From: Ligula intestinalis
Lineage: Eukaryota > Platyhelminthes > Cestoda > Diphyllobothriidea > Diphyllobothriidae
Assembly (NCBI GenBank): GCA_036362985.1
Contig: JAYGXS010000010.1
Span: forward strand, 11,793,636-11,857,635
Direction: 5' to 3'
DNA length: 64,000 nucleotides
Part shown: positions 46,389-58,249 of the stretch, one piece after another
How positions within the stretch are numbered: position 1 is the stretch's first letter
Layout: each line of letters opens with the position of its first letter
The notes under the pieces: generated by a model
Databases searched by the model: none
Told to the model about the DNA's origin: nothing
What the model saw: only the letters and a program-made list of their open reading frames with translations
Program-made: the position numbers and the translations under genes

Positions 46389-46690
46389 GGAACATTGGAT
46401 AGTTTGTTGGGACCTTATAAATCGCCCGAAGGGCACCATTGGTGTCCATGCAATGTGCCGAATCAACAATGGGACGAGTATGGCGCTGCTTATCCTCCTG
46501 ACTTCACCTTTTCGCAGCCATGTAGGGAGGTGTTCCCTAGGCCTTTTTGATAAGCACTGACGCGTGCGACCAAAATAACGTGCTCCACAGTAGCAATAAA
46601 GAAAGTAAGTGCACATCAAGGTGGTCTGAGTTGGCAACCTATCCTTACCGTCTTCCTGCAAGACCAGATTAGTTGAGAATGATATGAAAG
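46389..46690 (-). pseudogene. PLE K, GIY-YIG part
   Basis: Minus strand: CTYFLYCYCGARYFGRTRQC, then SKRPREHLPTWLRKGEVRRI and, after a frameshift, DTNGALRAIYKVPTNYPMF. The first block is a GIY-YIG core with the Y-G-R and E positions kept. It stops at the boundary of PLE J and probably resumes at 43589, so J inserted into it. Confidence 0.7.
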
Positions 46691-47364
46691 CTCTCGCTGC
46701 TGGGAAGGTTCATGACATGGCTTGGTCAGGGCGTCTTTTTAGGACTTCAATTACCACATCCACTCGAAAGGGGACTTTAGGGAATAGCGTTTTCTCTTCT
46801 ACAGTGGGTGTTGTGGTGGGACCTTCGATTATCGACCCTAACACCCGCCCCCTATGTATGAATGACGAACAGGTTTTAAAATTCACCCCATTCCTGGACC
46901 CGTTCCTGGCCCGATGAGAATTTATCGAAAGCTTAGGTATGCTCGCCAACTGTCTTTCTGGATTGATAAAAACTTATTTTTACTGTTTTTCCTTTCCACG
47001 TGAACTTTCGAACATCCTTAATAAAGCGTTACAGAATTTACAATATTTTAATATGTTTAGAGTAGTAGGTGCTGCCTCTGAAGACTCCATTGAAAACGAT
47101 GAACAAATATAGTCAAGGTATATTATTAAATATGCTACTATAAAATAGGTTATAACATGTTTACATTTACATTTTTTATATCAGGGAAATTTAAAAACAC
47201 GTCCTGGTGATCGCGGGTAAAATTGTAAAATAGGGAAAATTAGCGTTATTTGAAAGTACAAGCAAAGATTAAGCATGTTATGACAGTTTCTTCGTGTACA
47301 GATGAACGGTTTATGTGAAGTGAATACATATCAAGATTATTTATTGAATGGGTCTGTCGTGTCC

Positions 47365-47660
47365 ACTATTATAACGTCTTCGAGCAGTCTATCCCCGACA
47401 CGAGGTATCGCATTGAAACGAATGGGAACGAGCATCCGGGCCTAATGAGGCTCCTCGGAGTTTAAAGGAATTCACACGCAGGCTAGTTGTTGTGGGCAAT
47501 TCAAAGAAGTCAACAAACTGCAAGGTACAGTCCCGATTCCTCACCAGCCGGTAAGTCTGTATGAGATCGCCTCGGATCTGCCTGCATACAAGAAAAAAAA
47601 CGGTTAAGCTCCTCAAGCGAACACTTGTAAGATAAGGAAGGTAAACTCTTCTCAACGTTT
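47365..47660 (-). pseudogene. LINE 3'-end fragment
   Basis: Minus strand: QIRGDLIQTYRLVRNRDCTL, then VDFFELPTTTSLRVNSFKLR, the conserved C-terminal tail of the CR1-like LINE also seen at 57600-58130. Upstream domains are absent; a PLE begins at once on the other side. Confidence 0.7.
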
Positions 47661-47689
47661 TTTTCTGTCTATGAACAATTCACCTCAAC

Positions 47690-49020
47690 ACAAACTGGCA
47701 CAGTCGCTTGTCAAGGAACTAAAGCCCATTCGAAAACAATTATCTTCTTACAAGACAAATGACGTTTACCAATTTACTGAAGACAATAAGCTATAAAATA
47801 GTACAAACAAGTGTATGCCTCCTTTAGATGTGGAGTCACTGTTTACAAATGTGCCATTGAACGAAACAGTTGAGGCCATATGCACTCATGCATCAGAAAC
47901 ACGCCTGCCACCCGAAGTACTACGGGAGTTGTTGACCCTTCGTACGAAGAATGTTCAAATTCTCTTTAATGGGCAACTGTACAGACAAATTGCGGGATTT
48001 GCAATGGGTATTTCACTCAAGCCTTCCTTCGCTGACATTTTAATGGGTCACCTGGACGAAAAGGTCTCATTAAAATTGAATACGACAACAATAGGCAGCC
48101 AATACGTGAATCATTTATTCGCGATTTTTGATGTCAAAAACGACGCCAAAAATCTTCTTAATTTTATGAATGAATTGTATCCGAAGAATAAGTTCACGAT
48201 AGAGATGAAGCAGAACAACAAGTTGTTCTTCCTAGATGTCCTCCTGTTCAGAGAGGACGATGGTTCAATAAGGCGCACGGTTTTCTACAAGATTACCTGG
48301 AAAGGCCAATATCTACATTTTACCATTTTCGTGCCAACACATTAGAAACGAAATCTGGCAATTAAACTTTTCCAGAGAGCTAAGAATATCTGCTCCAGTG
48401 AGACCCTACCCGCAGGGATTGCCTGCATAAACGAGGCCCTACTTAAACGTGGCTTCCCCTTACGTTTCATCCAAAATACAGCAGACCTTTACGGCCTTAA
48501 TCTACGGACCAGTAGGTTCCGGAAAAGCTCGTTTTTATATCTTTAACCTTTAAGGGAGACAATATCTCAAATACAATTAAGCAACGGTTACGTTGCTCCG
48601 TACAGAGAACGTACTATGCAGCTGAACTGGTATTCCCCACTCCAGCTAAAAGCCTTCCAGTTAACCGGTCATAGGAAGCCTTGCCCTTGCACGTCACCGC
48701 AAACTGCGTCTATGAAGTCACGTAGACTTGCGGATGCAAGTACATTGGATATACGCAAAGGTAGGTGGAAACCAGGGCTGCTGAACATTTACCCACTTGG
48801 CATTTAAAACACGAAAACCAAGTGTCACGGTCCTCCATTACAAAACGCTTGCTAGACAGTGGTCACGCTGTTGAAATCAACCCACCTTTCCGAGTTCTTG
48901 TTCGAGCACGAACACACCGGATCTTGAGCTACGTGAAAGCAGCCTGTATACAGCAAGAAAAACCCGACCTTTATAAGCAGTTAGACCACGTGGTTAATTA
49001 CCAATTGCCCTGGTAAATGG
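47690..49020 (+). pseudogene. Penelope-like element L, RT dead
   Basis: Plus strand, same family as the element at 59.4-61.6 kb. A frame of 176 codons (47815-48345) holds motif A PLDVESLFTNVPLNET. Motif B is degraded (GFAMGISLKPSFADI instead of GVAMGSPLGPTFADI). Motif C reads QYVNHLFAIFD, so YVDD is lost. FFLDVLLFREDDGSIRR follows. After frameshifts, a GIY-YIG remnant includes ETRAAEHLPTWHLKHENQ and ends DHVVNYQLPW at 49016, matching the LEHVVNLTLPW end of its relative. Neither a tail nor an inverted arm was recognised. Confidence 0.82.
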
Positions 49021-49024
49021 ACGC

Positions 49025-50590
49025 CATATTTACTCAACGCTTTAATCTTGTTAATTCTCGTCGCTACTTTTCGTTCCCAAATTTACTAATGACATTACTG
49101 TTAACCATTTGCCGCGTTAAACTGACCGTGCTATTTTTGATGCTGTGAAAATTAAACATGCTCTATTCTCCAATTGTTACGTTATTCATGCAAATAGAGG
49201 AAAAATTGACCAGCTATCCCAAAGTTTAGTTTTACAAATAAATTCTATCTTTTTCGATTACATCAAATTTGTACCTGGGCAAAAAGCTTTAAATTTCTCA
49301 ACTGAATATATTAAAGTATCCAAAGTAAATGGTAAACTGCAAACACATAAGCTGTCATTTATGTAAAGTAAACTACGTGGATGTTTATAAGGAATCCTTG
49401 CCAACTTGTCGTCGGCACGCAACCCAGTAACGGCTGCCGAACCTTGATTTGGTCACCTTTTGGCCTGGCACAGGGGCCGCGAGGCAGTACTAGTACAATC
49501 AACAATTGGATGATCGTACCATGCTACTAGTGCTGTGACTTATAGTAGTAAAGATACTATTAAAGGACAAAAATAGTGAGACTATTTTACGCACACAAAG
49601 CCATCATGGACCTTATGAAAAACTGTTTCATGCGTCCACTTAATTATTCAGTTGCTTGCTTCCTTTTTCCAAAAAATATCAGTAAGATAGCATCCTATTT
49701 TTAAGACCCCCATGTCATGTGAAATATTCGTAAGCATAAATACTATCAACACCCATGCAAAATCTTGTTAAAATATGACACATGTGGCTGGTTTTAATGC
49801 GCCATTTCGGCTTTACTACAACATTCAAGGTCCAAACCTATTAAAACATGCTTAGTAGATTTGCATGTGTTTGAAAATAACTTTCGTATGCGATTAATGT
49901 TAAGGTAACCATTATTATCTCAGAAATGACGCACAAATATATGAAACGAATTCTTTTCAGTGATTAATTGTTAGCATGGAATACCTAAAAGCTGCTAGGA
50001 ACCTTATTTTATGTTAAACAGTGTTGCATGATAAGTGGTATTGACTGAAAAACGCAACGGTTTAAAGTCGGGGAATCCAATAGGGACAAAGTACGGTTCA
50101 TATAACGCTGATCCATGACGCTGCCACTTCGATAACCGAACGGCGACTGGCATACGATCAAATGGCCACCTTATCGCTCCCGGTAGCCTGTCCCCTTTTC
50201 CCGATCATGTCGGACGCGTCCGGATATGGCCAACACCAAAGAACAAATTTTAACTGCGCTGCTTTCTCGGGCTCGCATCCTATTACCACATGATTTATCC
50301 GCATTTGTGTGCATCTAGCCAGCCCCCTCCGTAAACTAACATAGATGAGTAGAGAGCTCGCCTGGTCTGATAACTGCATAGATGTATTTAACGACCTGCC
50401 TGTAGTTCTCTGTTTTGCCTCGTTACTTGCGCTGCCTGATCTTGCCGCCGGCACCCTCCCCCCTTTATCTAAGATACGCATGCTAGTCAACCCATCACTG
50501 GTGTATTACTGGCACAGTCTGATAAAGATAGGGCCGAGCAACTGAGTTGTTTCTTAAGCAATACTTTGACGACGACTCAACGCCATTATT
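49025..50590. other. Intergenic, mostly unassigned
   Basis: No clear genes. Near 50105-50165, GACGCTGCCACTTCGATAAC and GGCATACGATC resemble the 5' part of unit U (61770-61800), a possible scrap of that repeat. Confidence 0.35.
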
Positions 50591-50689
50591 GCACATTCCG
50601 ACAAGACCTTCTGACAATCGTTATTTTCCGCAGGCAATATGAGCTTTTACTTGTCGGCCAGCACTGCCTTTTCGTTTCATTGCGACTGC

Positions 50690-51400
50690 CGCAGCAACTT
50701 CTATTCCCAACTATTGAAAGAAGTATGCGAAGAACTTGACGTCCGCAAAACTCATACCACACCCTAATACCCCAACGGCAATGACCTGATTGAACGGACT
50801 AACGGCACAATTCACAACTTGCTGCTTGCGTTTGCCACAAATGGTCTAGAGCACTATTAGGATGCACACATCCCCCTTTGAATGTCAGCTTACCATGGAG
50901 CGATACATTCCCCAATCGGACTTACCCTCACTATTTATGGACCAGCCGCCTTCCATCTAACACATTTACCCCTTGTCCACCCCCAATCCCGTGGCACCCC
51001 ATAATTTCACCGCTGACCTGCGGGAAATCAGATCTAAGACTCATAACGCTGCCCGCGCAGCCTTTGGATGTGTTCCATTGCCATTCCTTATGGCACGCCC
51101 TGCCAAATGGGAGCATGTTTGATGCATCAAAACCCCACCCCCACGCGGTTTCTGCACTAAGCTCCATTAGTCATTGCGTGGTACATTGACAATGCTCGAT
51201 ATCCTCGGGCCCACCTCCTTTCTCCTCCGAGATGCCATCTTTCCCACTGACCCTCTTTTTATTACTGATTCCTCCAAACGTAAGCCGTATCACGGCCACC
51301 TTCCCGTTCGCACCCCATCTTCCTCCCAGAACTACTACCTCCTGTAGACATAGATGTTACTGTACCCTACCTTTTTGACCGCACCAGCACTCGGGCAGTA
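50690..51400 (+). pseudogene. Ty3/gypsy integrase remnant
   Basis: Plus-strand frame with several stops. NFYSQLLKEVCEELDVRKTH then TTP, stop, YPNGNDLIERTNGTIHNLL near 50695-50835 correspond to the integrase core block, where HPQGNG..ER.N is usual. AYHGAIHSPIGLT follows near 50885-50925. A C-terminal part with VDIDVTVPYLFDRTSTRAVL lies near 51345-51410. RT, RNase H and protease are not seen, and no LTR was found nearby. Confidence 0.65.
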
Positions 51401-52049
51401 CTGACCTTTAGAGAGAGTGGTCTATGTAGCGTGTCACCCTGAATCTCTCTTGTTTGAATAAATTGTTTCCCATTTGCTTGATTATCCAGGATCTTGTTAC
51501 ATCTTTCCCTATAGCCGAACCGATAAGTCTCCATGCTATTATTATGCAAATATACCATTTTCTGGTAACTTTTATGCCGTTATACTATCATTTATCCCAC
51601 CACTATCATCAGGGACTACATTTGGCTATTTTTATATCCTTTAATAATAACCTGACCTGTTTTATATTGCATTGAATCATTTTCACATACCTGTTATTGT
51701 GCTTGTTAATAAACACCCATCGTACGGTCGGGTATGCTATTTCTATTATGTCGCAAGATCCTCTGGAATCTATGAAAATTGATTAAATCCATCTTTTAGG
51801 CCAGGCCGCTGCCTCCCCTCCCCTCAAGAAGGACAGATCTTCTGCTCCAGTCTCCAATGTAGAACTAAATGACTCGCCACTTGGCCGCCCCAAAGCTACA
51901 TGACAGCCCTTGCCCACTCAAATTTAACACACACACACACAGCAATTGTGATCCTACAGAGACTGATCTATCTTTTCGTACATGTTCTGCTGACGCATGA
52001 ATGTACCCTGTACATGGTAAAGGCAAATCTAAGTTCATGGAGCTTGAGC

Positions 52050-52400
52050 CGTTACTTAGCTCAACGTTTTTGTAAGTAAGCCTGTCAGTTTTAGGATTTA
52101 TTCAGTTATAAGTTGCCTACTCATGTCAATAAACATGCAGTCCTCAATTACCAGATCCAGGAAGCTTCCTTCTGCTTCTCGTTATTTGTAGGCATCATTT
52201 CCTTACCCCAGCTTTCTTTGCGTGCATGATTTTGGCAGCCTGTGTAGGGCACCGTAACGTGCCCAACGAAAAAGACAGCATAGAACCTTCCTCGACAAAA
52301 AAATATCAAGCGGAAGAGCCGAAGCTCAGTAAGTACATCTTCTTATTGTACTGGACAATGACTGCGCCGTTATGTCTGTCACCGTACAGGATAAATATGT
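52050..52400 (+). repeat. Unit U, copy 3 (exon 1 only)
   Basis: Plus-strand fragment containing the exon 1 region, with RNVPNEKDSIE matching RHVPYEKVSI of copy 1, followed by CTCAGTAAGTAC, a donor-like site at 52319. It meets copy 4 head to head near 52405. Frameshifted; lacks exons 2 and 3. Confidence 0.55.
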
Positions 52401-52409
52401 TTTTTTAAT

Positions 52410-53239
52410 TCTGAACATTTTACAAAGACGTCGCAGACTTCGACGAAAGAGCTTACATTCTCTCATTCGATACCGTATTGGCTTCTAAAGTGGCTGGCAT
52501 CAGTGAGATGTAGGTAGGCAATGTTAATAAGCTGAAAGAGGAGCAAAAAGCACAACATGGTTCTTAAAAGGCCCTACCAGATCAATCAGAAACTTACGGA
52601 AAGATATATTGACCGGCTTACAAAGTGGGGGTAGATGCCTTTCAGGTGCTGGCTCAGGCCCAATCAACTGAGCTATCCTTACTTTGGGAAAAGTGGCACA
52701 CAAGCATTGCAATTGTCATCACCAGGATGCGCAAAGATACACTTTCTTGAATAGCTTCACAGGATATATCTTTTGCTTTATCTAAATTCTTGTTTTCTAC
52801 CTTATTGTCAGATTCATTGCCGACGTCCTGCTCCTATATTATCATTCTTCTCCCCTTCCTCCTCATCCTCCTTCCTTTCTTCCTTATGCTGATTCTCCCA
52901 ATTTTTCTCCTCCTCATTCTTCTCCTTTTCTCGTATTCTTGCGACAGATCTTCTAATGTGAGCGAAAGCGCGGCGCAGTCTCACCTAATCCAATTTGACA
53001 AACAACGTTAAGGAAAATGGGCGGATAAGCGACATACAAAACTGTACTTACCCTGGTTCGGCTCTTCGGCTTAATCTGTTATTTTCGAAAGATTTTCTAT
53101 GCTGACTTTTTCGAAAAGTACGTGACACGATCCTACACAGGGTCCCGAAAACACAAACAAAATGAAGGCTGTTGGCACAGAAGCGATGCCTACAAAGGAC
53201 AAATACGACAGGGAGATTTTTGGATAACTTAACCGACAT
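52410..53239 (-). pseudogene. Unit U three-exon gene, copy 4
   Basis: Exon 1 starts with ATG at 53239 (MSVKLSKNLPVVFVL). After a frame change it reads VGIASVPTAFILFVFSGPCV, a likely signal or membrane segment. It ends at a GTAAGT donor (53051 downward). Exon 2 (about 53010 to 52598) is Glu/Lys-rich, has NCNACVPLFPK-like and QLIGPEPAPERHLPPLCKPV segments, and ends at a GTAAGT donor. Exon 3 (from 52484, after CACTTTAG) encodes RMRECKLFRRSLRRLCKMFR, a strongly basic tail as in copies 2 and 5. The exon 1 frameshift makes it a pseudogene; function unknown. Confidence 0.5.
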
Positions 53240-53849
53240 CTACGTGAGAAGCATCCTATGTCTTATAAGGTCGTAAAAACTAAAGGCTGCCTAACAGTGA
53301 GCTATGAGTTTGCTGACAAGACGAGTTGAAAAACTGAATTTACTGTTGCGCTAACCATGTAGAAGTTAGTTAATCACATCTAGGGTAGAAAAATCGAAGA
53401 AGGTATAGAGAAGGTTGCGAAGAAAAATATGCGTCGACTAATGAGTAGAACTTGTAAGCCAAAGTAGCTTAGTCCGCTTCACCTCATCATCATTGTGCCT
53501 CCTAAATTTGAATAGATGATGGCGGTCGACCGGATGCCAGTTGCCGTTCAAATATCGAAGTGGCAGCGTGAAGGCCAAATAATATGCATGTCTTCTGCGA
53601 CCTAAAGATTGCATAGTTAGGAGTATTGCGCAACCAGTGGTCCATCGGTTAATTGGCAAGCATTCGTTGAATGAACTGCAGTTTATTAGGGCAGCAGTGC
53701 AGAAGAGACAATGGCCGGATGACCGGGGCGTTTCGGAGTAGGGCTGTTTAGTGAATGCTATGTCCGTAGCCAGCAGGCAGCCTCCATTTTACTTTGTCAG
53801 CCACTGATCATGTTTCGCACTGCTACGCAGAACATTTGATCATCGAGTA

Positions 53850-54080
53850 GGCAGGAGTTTTCTTGGTAGCGCACGAATGTTCTTTTTTATATTTACATGC
53901 CTACTGAATGAATTTCTGTTAGGATTAGGGCTGGGTTTAAGGTTAGGCTTAGGGTAAGGGTTAGGATGGGATAGTGATATCGTATGTAAAAAGACCCAAG
54001 TTTCTGTCTTATGGGAAGCGTGAGAGTAGGCATGCTAATATAAATAAGAACAGTCGTGTGCTACCAAGGAAAGCCCTGCC
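53850..54080. mobile_element. hAT-like MITE with 8-bp target duplication
   Basis: 231-bp non-coding element. Terminal inverted repeats of about 27 bp: GGCAGGAGTTTTCTTGGTAG at the left, and the right end reads GGCAGGGCTTTCCTTGGTAG when reversed. It is flanked by ATCGAGTA at 53842-53849 and 54081-54088, an 8-bp duplication typical of hAT-type transposons. The same locus in unit U copy 1 (33643-33650) has a single ATCGAGTA and no insertion, confirming both ends. The interior (53918-53970) holds degenerate TTAGGG-like repeats. No transposase. Confidence 0.9.
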
Positions 54081-54511
54081 ATCGAGTATTTTATCGCACG
54101 TTCAAGACGTAAATTTTATACCAACTGTGCGATCATATTCGTTAAGGAGCATTAACTGGCAGCGCGTATGAAAATGCAACTGTGGTGGATGAATATGCAC
54201 CAGGGTGACAGCTGAAAACCACGTTTCTGCAGGTTTGTAAATGTTCTGTCCTGTACATCACCCCCAATCAATTACATAAACCCCATGAAATACTTCAGAA
54301 TCGTCAAGGGTTATGAATGTGTCTGCTGAAGGTGCTCCCGAAACTGTATAGAAGACTATTCAAATTAAAACAGATCTGCGAAAATTCCCATTTTACGAGT
54401 CAAAAGTCGTATTGGCAAACAATTGTTTTTGGTCATTCATAATCAAGCCGGTACATGACATGGAGAATAAAATGGTCAGTTAATTGCAGCGTTTATATAA
54501 GCGTCAGGTTT

Positions 54512-54524
54512 GGGGGGGGGGGGG
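54512..54524 (+). repeat. Poly-G run
   Basis: Thirteen consecutive G. Length may be unreliable in the assembly. Confidence 0.9.
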
Positions 54525-54689
54525 AAGGCGGTTAGTAAGTGGGTGAGTGTAATTAAACATCTGGGTTTTCCCTCGTCCCCTGAATGCGGACACCCGTGTG
54601 GATAGAACGTTGGTTGCGATGCACAGAGAAGGCAGGGGGAGTTTTTCCCGGTCAGCAGGTAGAGGTCTTTATTTCAGCCGCAGAGACTG

Positions 54690-55485
54690 GAGTAGACAAT
54701 CAAATTACATCCTTTTGCGTCCTTCTGCGAAGACAAAGTTAAGGTAGGGTATTCCGAAAGAAAACCTGGACGTGACAAAACATCAACTTTCACAGTCTTG
54801 TTACCCTATATATAAAACAAAATTTAGTCCAGGTTTTAGCAGCTAGGGTACGACGTATCTCATCTCCTGAAAGGTTCGAAGCAGAATTCCAACGGCTGCA
54901 GAAGACGCCTATTGAAAATGGATACCCAGAGAGGTTCATCCTTAGGAATATTGGCGAATGCGCCAAAAACCTGATACCTTAACCACAAAAAAAGAAAGAC
55001 ATATTCATAAGACTGCCTTTCTTAGGCGATGCAACAAGCGAGCTCCTAAGATGACGCATGAAGACTGCGATCACAAGCGTTTTCCCTGCGGAGAACTTAC
55101 GGGTGTTCTTCACAGGCTCTTCCCTCCTACGATTGGGAGGTAAAGACCGACTCCCGTTGAAGGTCACATCCATGTGTATTTACTCTTTCACTTGCTCCTG
55201 TGGAGCAAAATACATAGGCCGAACAATGAGGCACCTGGAAAAGAGGGTACCTGAGCACATACTGGCCTGGTTAAGTAAATGTGAAACTAGATCGACTTCG
55301 AGTTCCATTCTCACTCACCTTGTCAATAAGAATTATCTAGTCGATACTAAGGAAGTCTTTCAGGTTTTCTACCGGACACCAGGTACCTTTTCCAAGGGCC
55401 TACGCCAACGGGTGCTTTCAATAGCCGAAGCAGTGGCTATACGGCTAGCGAAAACAGTGTTGTGTTTTCAGTATTGTTGGGATTA
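54690..55485 (+). pseudogene. PLE N: RT thumb and GIY-YIG
   Basis: Plus-strand partner of remnant G. The RT C-terminal part is near 54730-54960 in shifting frames (ENGYPERFILRNIGECAKN). A 144-codon frame follows at 55058-55492: MKTAITSVFPAENLRVFF, then the GIY-YIG core CIYSFTCSCGAKYIGRTMRH, then LEKRVPEHILAWLSKCETRS and KGLRQRVLSIAEAVAIRLA. Y, G, R and E of the nuclease are visible. The RT palm is missing. Its tail appears to be displaced to 56430-56735 by the LTR-like insertion at 55538. Confidence 0.75.
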
Positions 55486-55537
55486 TTCCTAACAAGCGGT
55501 CCGAGTGAACTCTCAGCCGTCCCACAGACAATGAACG

Positions 55538-55806
55538 TGCGCGGTGTGGGCGCGCCTCGAGGTCACACAAGCTGGCTAGGATAAAGGCGTATGCCGAAGG
55601 GTGCGCGCGTGATGGCCAACCAAGCCTGTAGGCGCATGAAGACACAACCTGATTGGCACCAAGTATGACTTTGTTTAACATATAGCCCCCGTTTAAGGGG
55701 CACTAACCAACTTCATTTCTTCTACGAACGTCTTCGTTGTTCTCCTTTCTGAACTGACGCAAAGAGACTGGGCGGCACAAATCTAGCCTGGGAACCCATT
55801 ACAACA
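55538..55806 (+). mobile_element. Candidate Ty3/gypsy LTR with primer-binding site
   Basis: The sequence begins TGTGGGCGCG and ends CCATTACAACA, giving the TG...CA ends of an LTR. It is followed directly by ATTGGCGACGAGGTTATG, the kind of TGGCGACGAG primer-binding site seen in flatworm gypsy elements. A 114-codon frame (55874-56215) downstream could be a gag remnant, but I recognise no motif in it. No second LTR was found. The left boundary is the weakest part of this call. Confidence 0.4.
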
Positions 55807-56429
55807 ATTGGCGACGAGGTTATGAATACCTATCAGCTTTTTACCGTTACTTCAGGTCTCCGCTGATCACATCGTGCAAATCGACCATCAGTGGTATTGG
55901 AGGATTACTCCCGCTCACGAGTATTCAAATCATATCAACACTCTACCCAACTCGAAGGAGGAAGTTTTAGGATATAAGCCGGACCAAATGCTTACAAGGC
56001 TTGGAGGCTTTCCTGAGACGTCGAGCCTAGCCAAGTGCCTTTCTTTGTTAGCTCTGACCGCAAACAGGCGTGACTGTCTAAGCGAGATGACCTTAACCTC
56101 CGCACAGGAAACAGATGCACGTTTTCGAGATGACTTTCTCCTCCTAGTAACCTGCCGACACACTGGTAGACGTTCTCGATATGCCTTTCCTCCCATCACC
56201 GTGCCCAGCCAATGACACACGTAGTTGAGCTCAAAACACATTCGATTCTCCTTCCAACGTACCGACTCACTGGTAAACGTTGTCAAAATCACGCTTACAC
56301 ATTCTCCGGCTGATGCCACAACCGCATTTTAATAAAGGTCGCAAGCATCCCCCTAGCCTCCAAACGTTGCTAGCATTTAGTCCGGCTAATATCCTAACAA
56401 TTATCACTTCCGTGGCCAACCCGGACACC

Positions 56430-56735
56430 AGGTGGTGATCGCACATTGACCCCACATTCCAGTGACAGGCGTTCACGCCGTGCAAATCACAGCAATCATC
56501 ACTCTGCGTACATTACCCCTGACCAATGCCAACAACCTAATTCAATTTTCCCCCTCCCCACCTCCCCAAGCCGATGACCTCCACACACCGAGCTCGCCAT
56601 GTGAACGCGGTAAACACTACCAGCGCCAATCAAGGTAGACTTATTAAACCTGTTCATATGTAAGATTTTAATTATCCCGGCAAATGAACTGGCCTGATGA
56701 AGAGTTGCTGTAAACATGTGTTCCCAAAATCAAAT
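56430..56735 (+). repeat. PLE tail (family of remnants G and N)
   Basis: Matches 17489-17790. It ends near TGGCCTGATGAAGAGTTGCTG, which has a CTGATGA but no convincing hammerhead stem II. Likely the 3' end of element N, pushed away by the insertion at 55538-56250. Confidence 0.5.
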
Positions 56736-56789
56736 TTTCAATTTGGGCATCGGAATACTTGCAGAAATTAAAATAGCTCTGTTCGATCA

Positions 56790-57600
56790 GGTTGCGATGG
56801 TTTCTTCCATGAACTCCAGAAGATGAGAGCCAGTTTGACTAGGAATGACGCACAGAAGTTTTGTTCGCAAACAAAAGGTGCCATTGAACAGACCGCAAAT
56901 TTTGCTGACGTTTGAAAACTTTTCTGAATTATCCACTAAGTTAATGGTAGCTCTTCCGAAGTTGGTGGAATAAAGCATCGTTGCCGGGTTTAGCTCAAGC
57001 TGGCTGGGTAGACAACTGCAGGGTTTGTACGCTGAATTAGTCGCCGCGTCGCCGCTGCCCCATGGAAGTACATGAACACTTCTAACCCTTTGGAACCGCT
57101 TTCCCCGTCAGCTTGGCTCATAGAAAGGAACTGGATTTTTGTCTTTAGGGCCTCGGCAGTTCTGGGCTGTAAACCGTTTGCGAAATTAAGGCGCCCCGCA
57201 CGTGGCACTTTGGACACAGATGCCAGGGGGGATACACCCGCGTGTGCGAGAGAGAACATGGTGAGAATATATAACAATATAATTGCAGACTCCCCCAAAA
57301 ATACTGACAAGTTTCCTGTCTATTACTGCCTGGGAGAAACCAGGTTAGCGTAATTATCTCGACCTTAGACCGTTTCAATATGCATACCATAAGGTAGCCA
57401 CCAATTTGGGCTTCAGGACAATTCGTTCAAGGCATTCTTTGCACGGATTAAAATGCAGGATGATATTGAACAGTGATATATTGATAACAGTAACAGTGAA
57501 AAAAATACTCATCTGCAGATAATTCAGAATGACAGCTGGATAGCATAGGTAAGAATTCGATAAATTATCATTTTGTCAGTACATTTATATGGGTGCGGAA
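56790..57600. repeat. Composite-block core, second copy
   Basis: Partner of 33930-34860 (AATTATCCACTAAGTTAATG at 56930; GGGTAGACAACTGCAGGGTT at 57007). The minus-strand frame at 56990-57310 shares AAATRRL and NPAVVYPASLS with the 34145-34483 frame. Interrupted at its right end by a LINE fragment. Confidence 0.55.
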
Positions 57601-58130
57601 TTCAAGTTAATATTTGCGATCAATACTGTTCGTTTTCTCGTATAAGTAAATCGGGGGCATATGGAAGACCCTCTTGGAGAAAAAGAATTTTCTTGGGTCA
57701 AGTCTTGCCCCAGTCACACGTAATTTGAGGGGGTGTCCTCGCAGCCTAGAAGTGGTTGCCCGCTCAAAGAAGTCATTCGTTTGGAGGCAGCAATCCTGAC
57801 CACGCAACATGCGAAATGCCTGGATTAGGTCCCCACGTAGCTGCCTGTAATCCAGAGGAAACAAGTCAAGATTTACCAATCGGGTCTCATAAGGGAGGTT
57901 CTGTTGGACTCGTAATAATTTTGTTGCGCGTCCTTGTACCCTTTCAAGGTTTTGTTGTCTTTGGCTGTCCAAGGTCTCCAGGCTTAGATGGCAAATTCCA
58001 GTTGAGGTCGCACGAACGTGCCAAATACAACTTTGTCAAACTAAGCAAAGGCGTGCTTGATTAGGTACAAGCTCGACATTGCAGATTTAGTCACTTTTAG
58101 GACGTGGAGTGATGGCTTCAGTGAAGGCGT
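57600..58130 (-). pseudogene. CR1-like LINE 3'-end fragment
   Basis: Minus strand. FGTFVRPQLEFAI (stop) AWRPW lies near 57980-58030. A 121-codon frame (57607-57972) follows: NLERVQGRATKLLRVQQNLP, ETRLVNLDLFPLDYRQLRGD, then TTSRLRGHPLKLRVTGARLD. This is the terminal domain of the LINE seen at 1-2180. It sits in block 2 only, so it arrived after the block duplicated. Confidence 0.8.
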
Positions 58131-58249
58131 CAATAAGGGAAATCTGGTTAGGTGGTAAGAGGATTAATTTGGGCCGATCAAGGGCTCGAAAGCTGAATCG
58201 GTTAAAGTTATGAACCCAGTTAGAGCAACTTGACAAGCAAACGTACGAT

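Larger units (their letters stand above)
52405..54180 (-). repeat. Unit U, copy 4 (inverted arm of composite block 2)
   Basis: Minus-strand unit with all three exon-like parts and the 5' region (53438-53659 shares LNGNWHPVDRHHLFKFR with copy 1). It contains the MITE at 53850-54080. Copy 1 has the empty site. It truncates just after exon 3, where copy 3 begins in the opposite orientation. Confidence 0.65.

Noticed and set aside
9480..49020. CRISPR-like array, because of many inverted and direct repeats
   Set aside because: Repeats are long, few and belong to retroelement tails; the setting is eukaryotic and there is no regular short repeat-spacer pattern.
50150..50560. Gypsy RT/RNase H upstream of the integrase remnant
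   Set aside because: No RT or RNase H motif could be read in any frame there.
52790..53011. Plus-strand Leu/Ile/Phe-rich frame as a transmembrane protein
   Set aside because: Antisense of the Glu/Lys-rich exon 2 of unit U copy 4.
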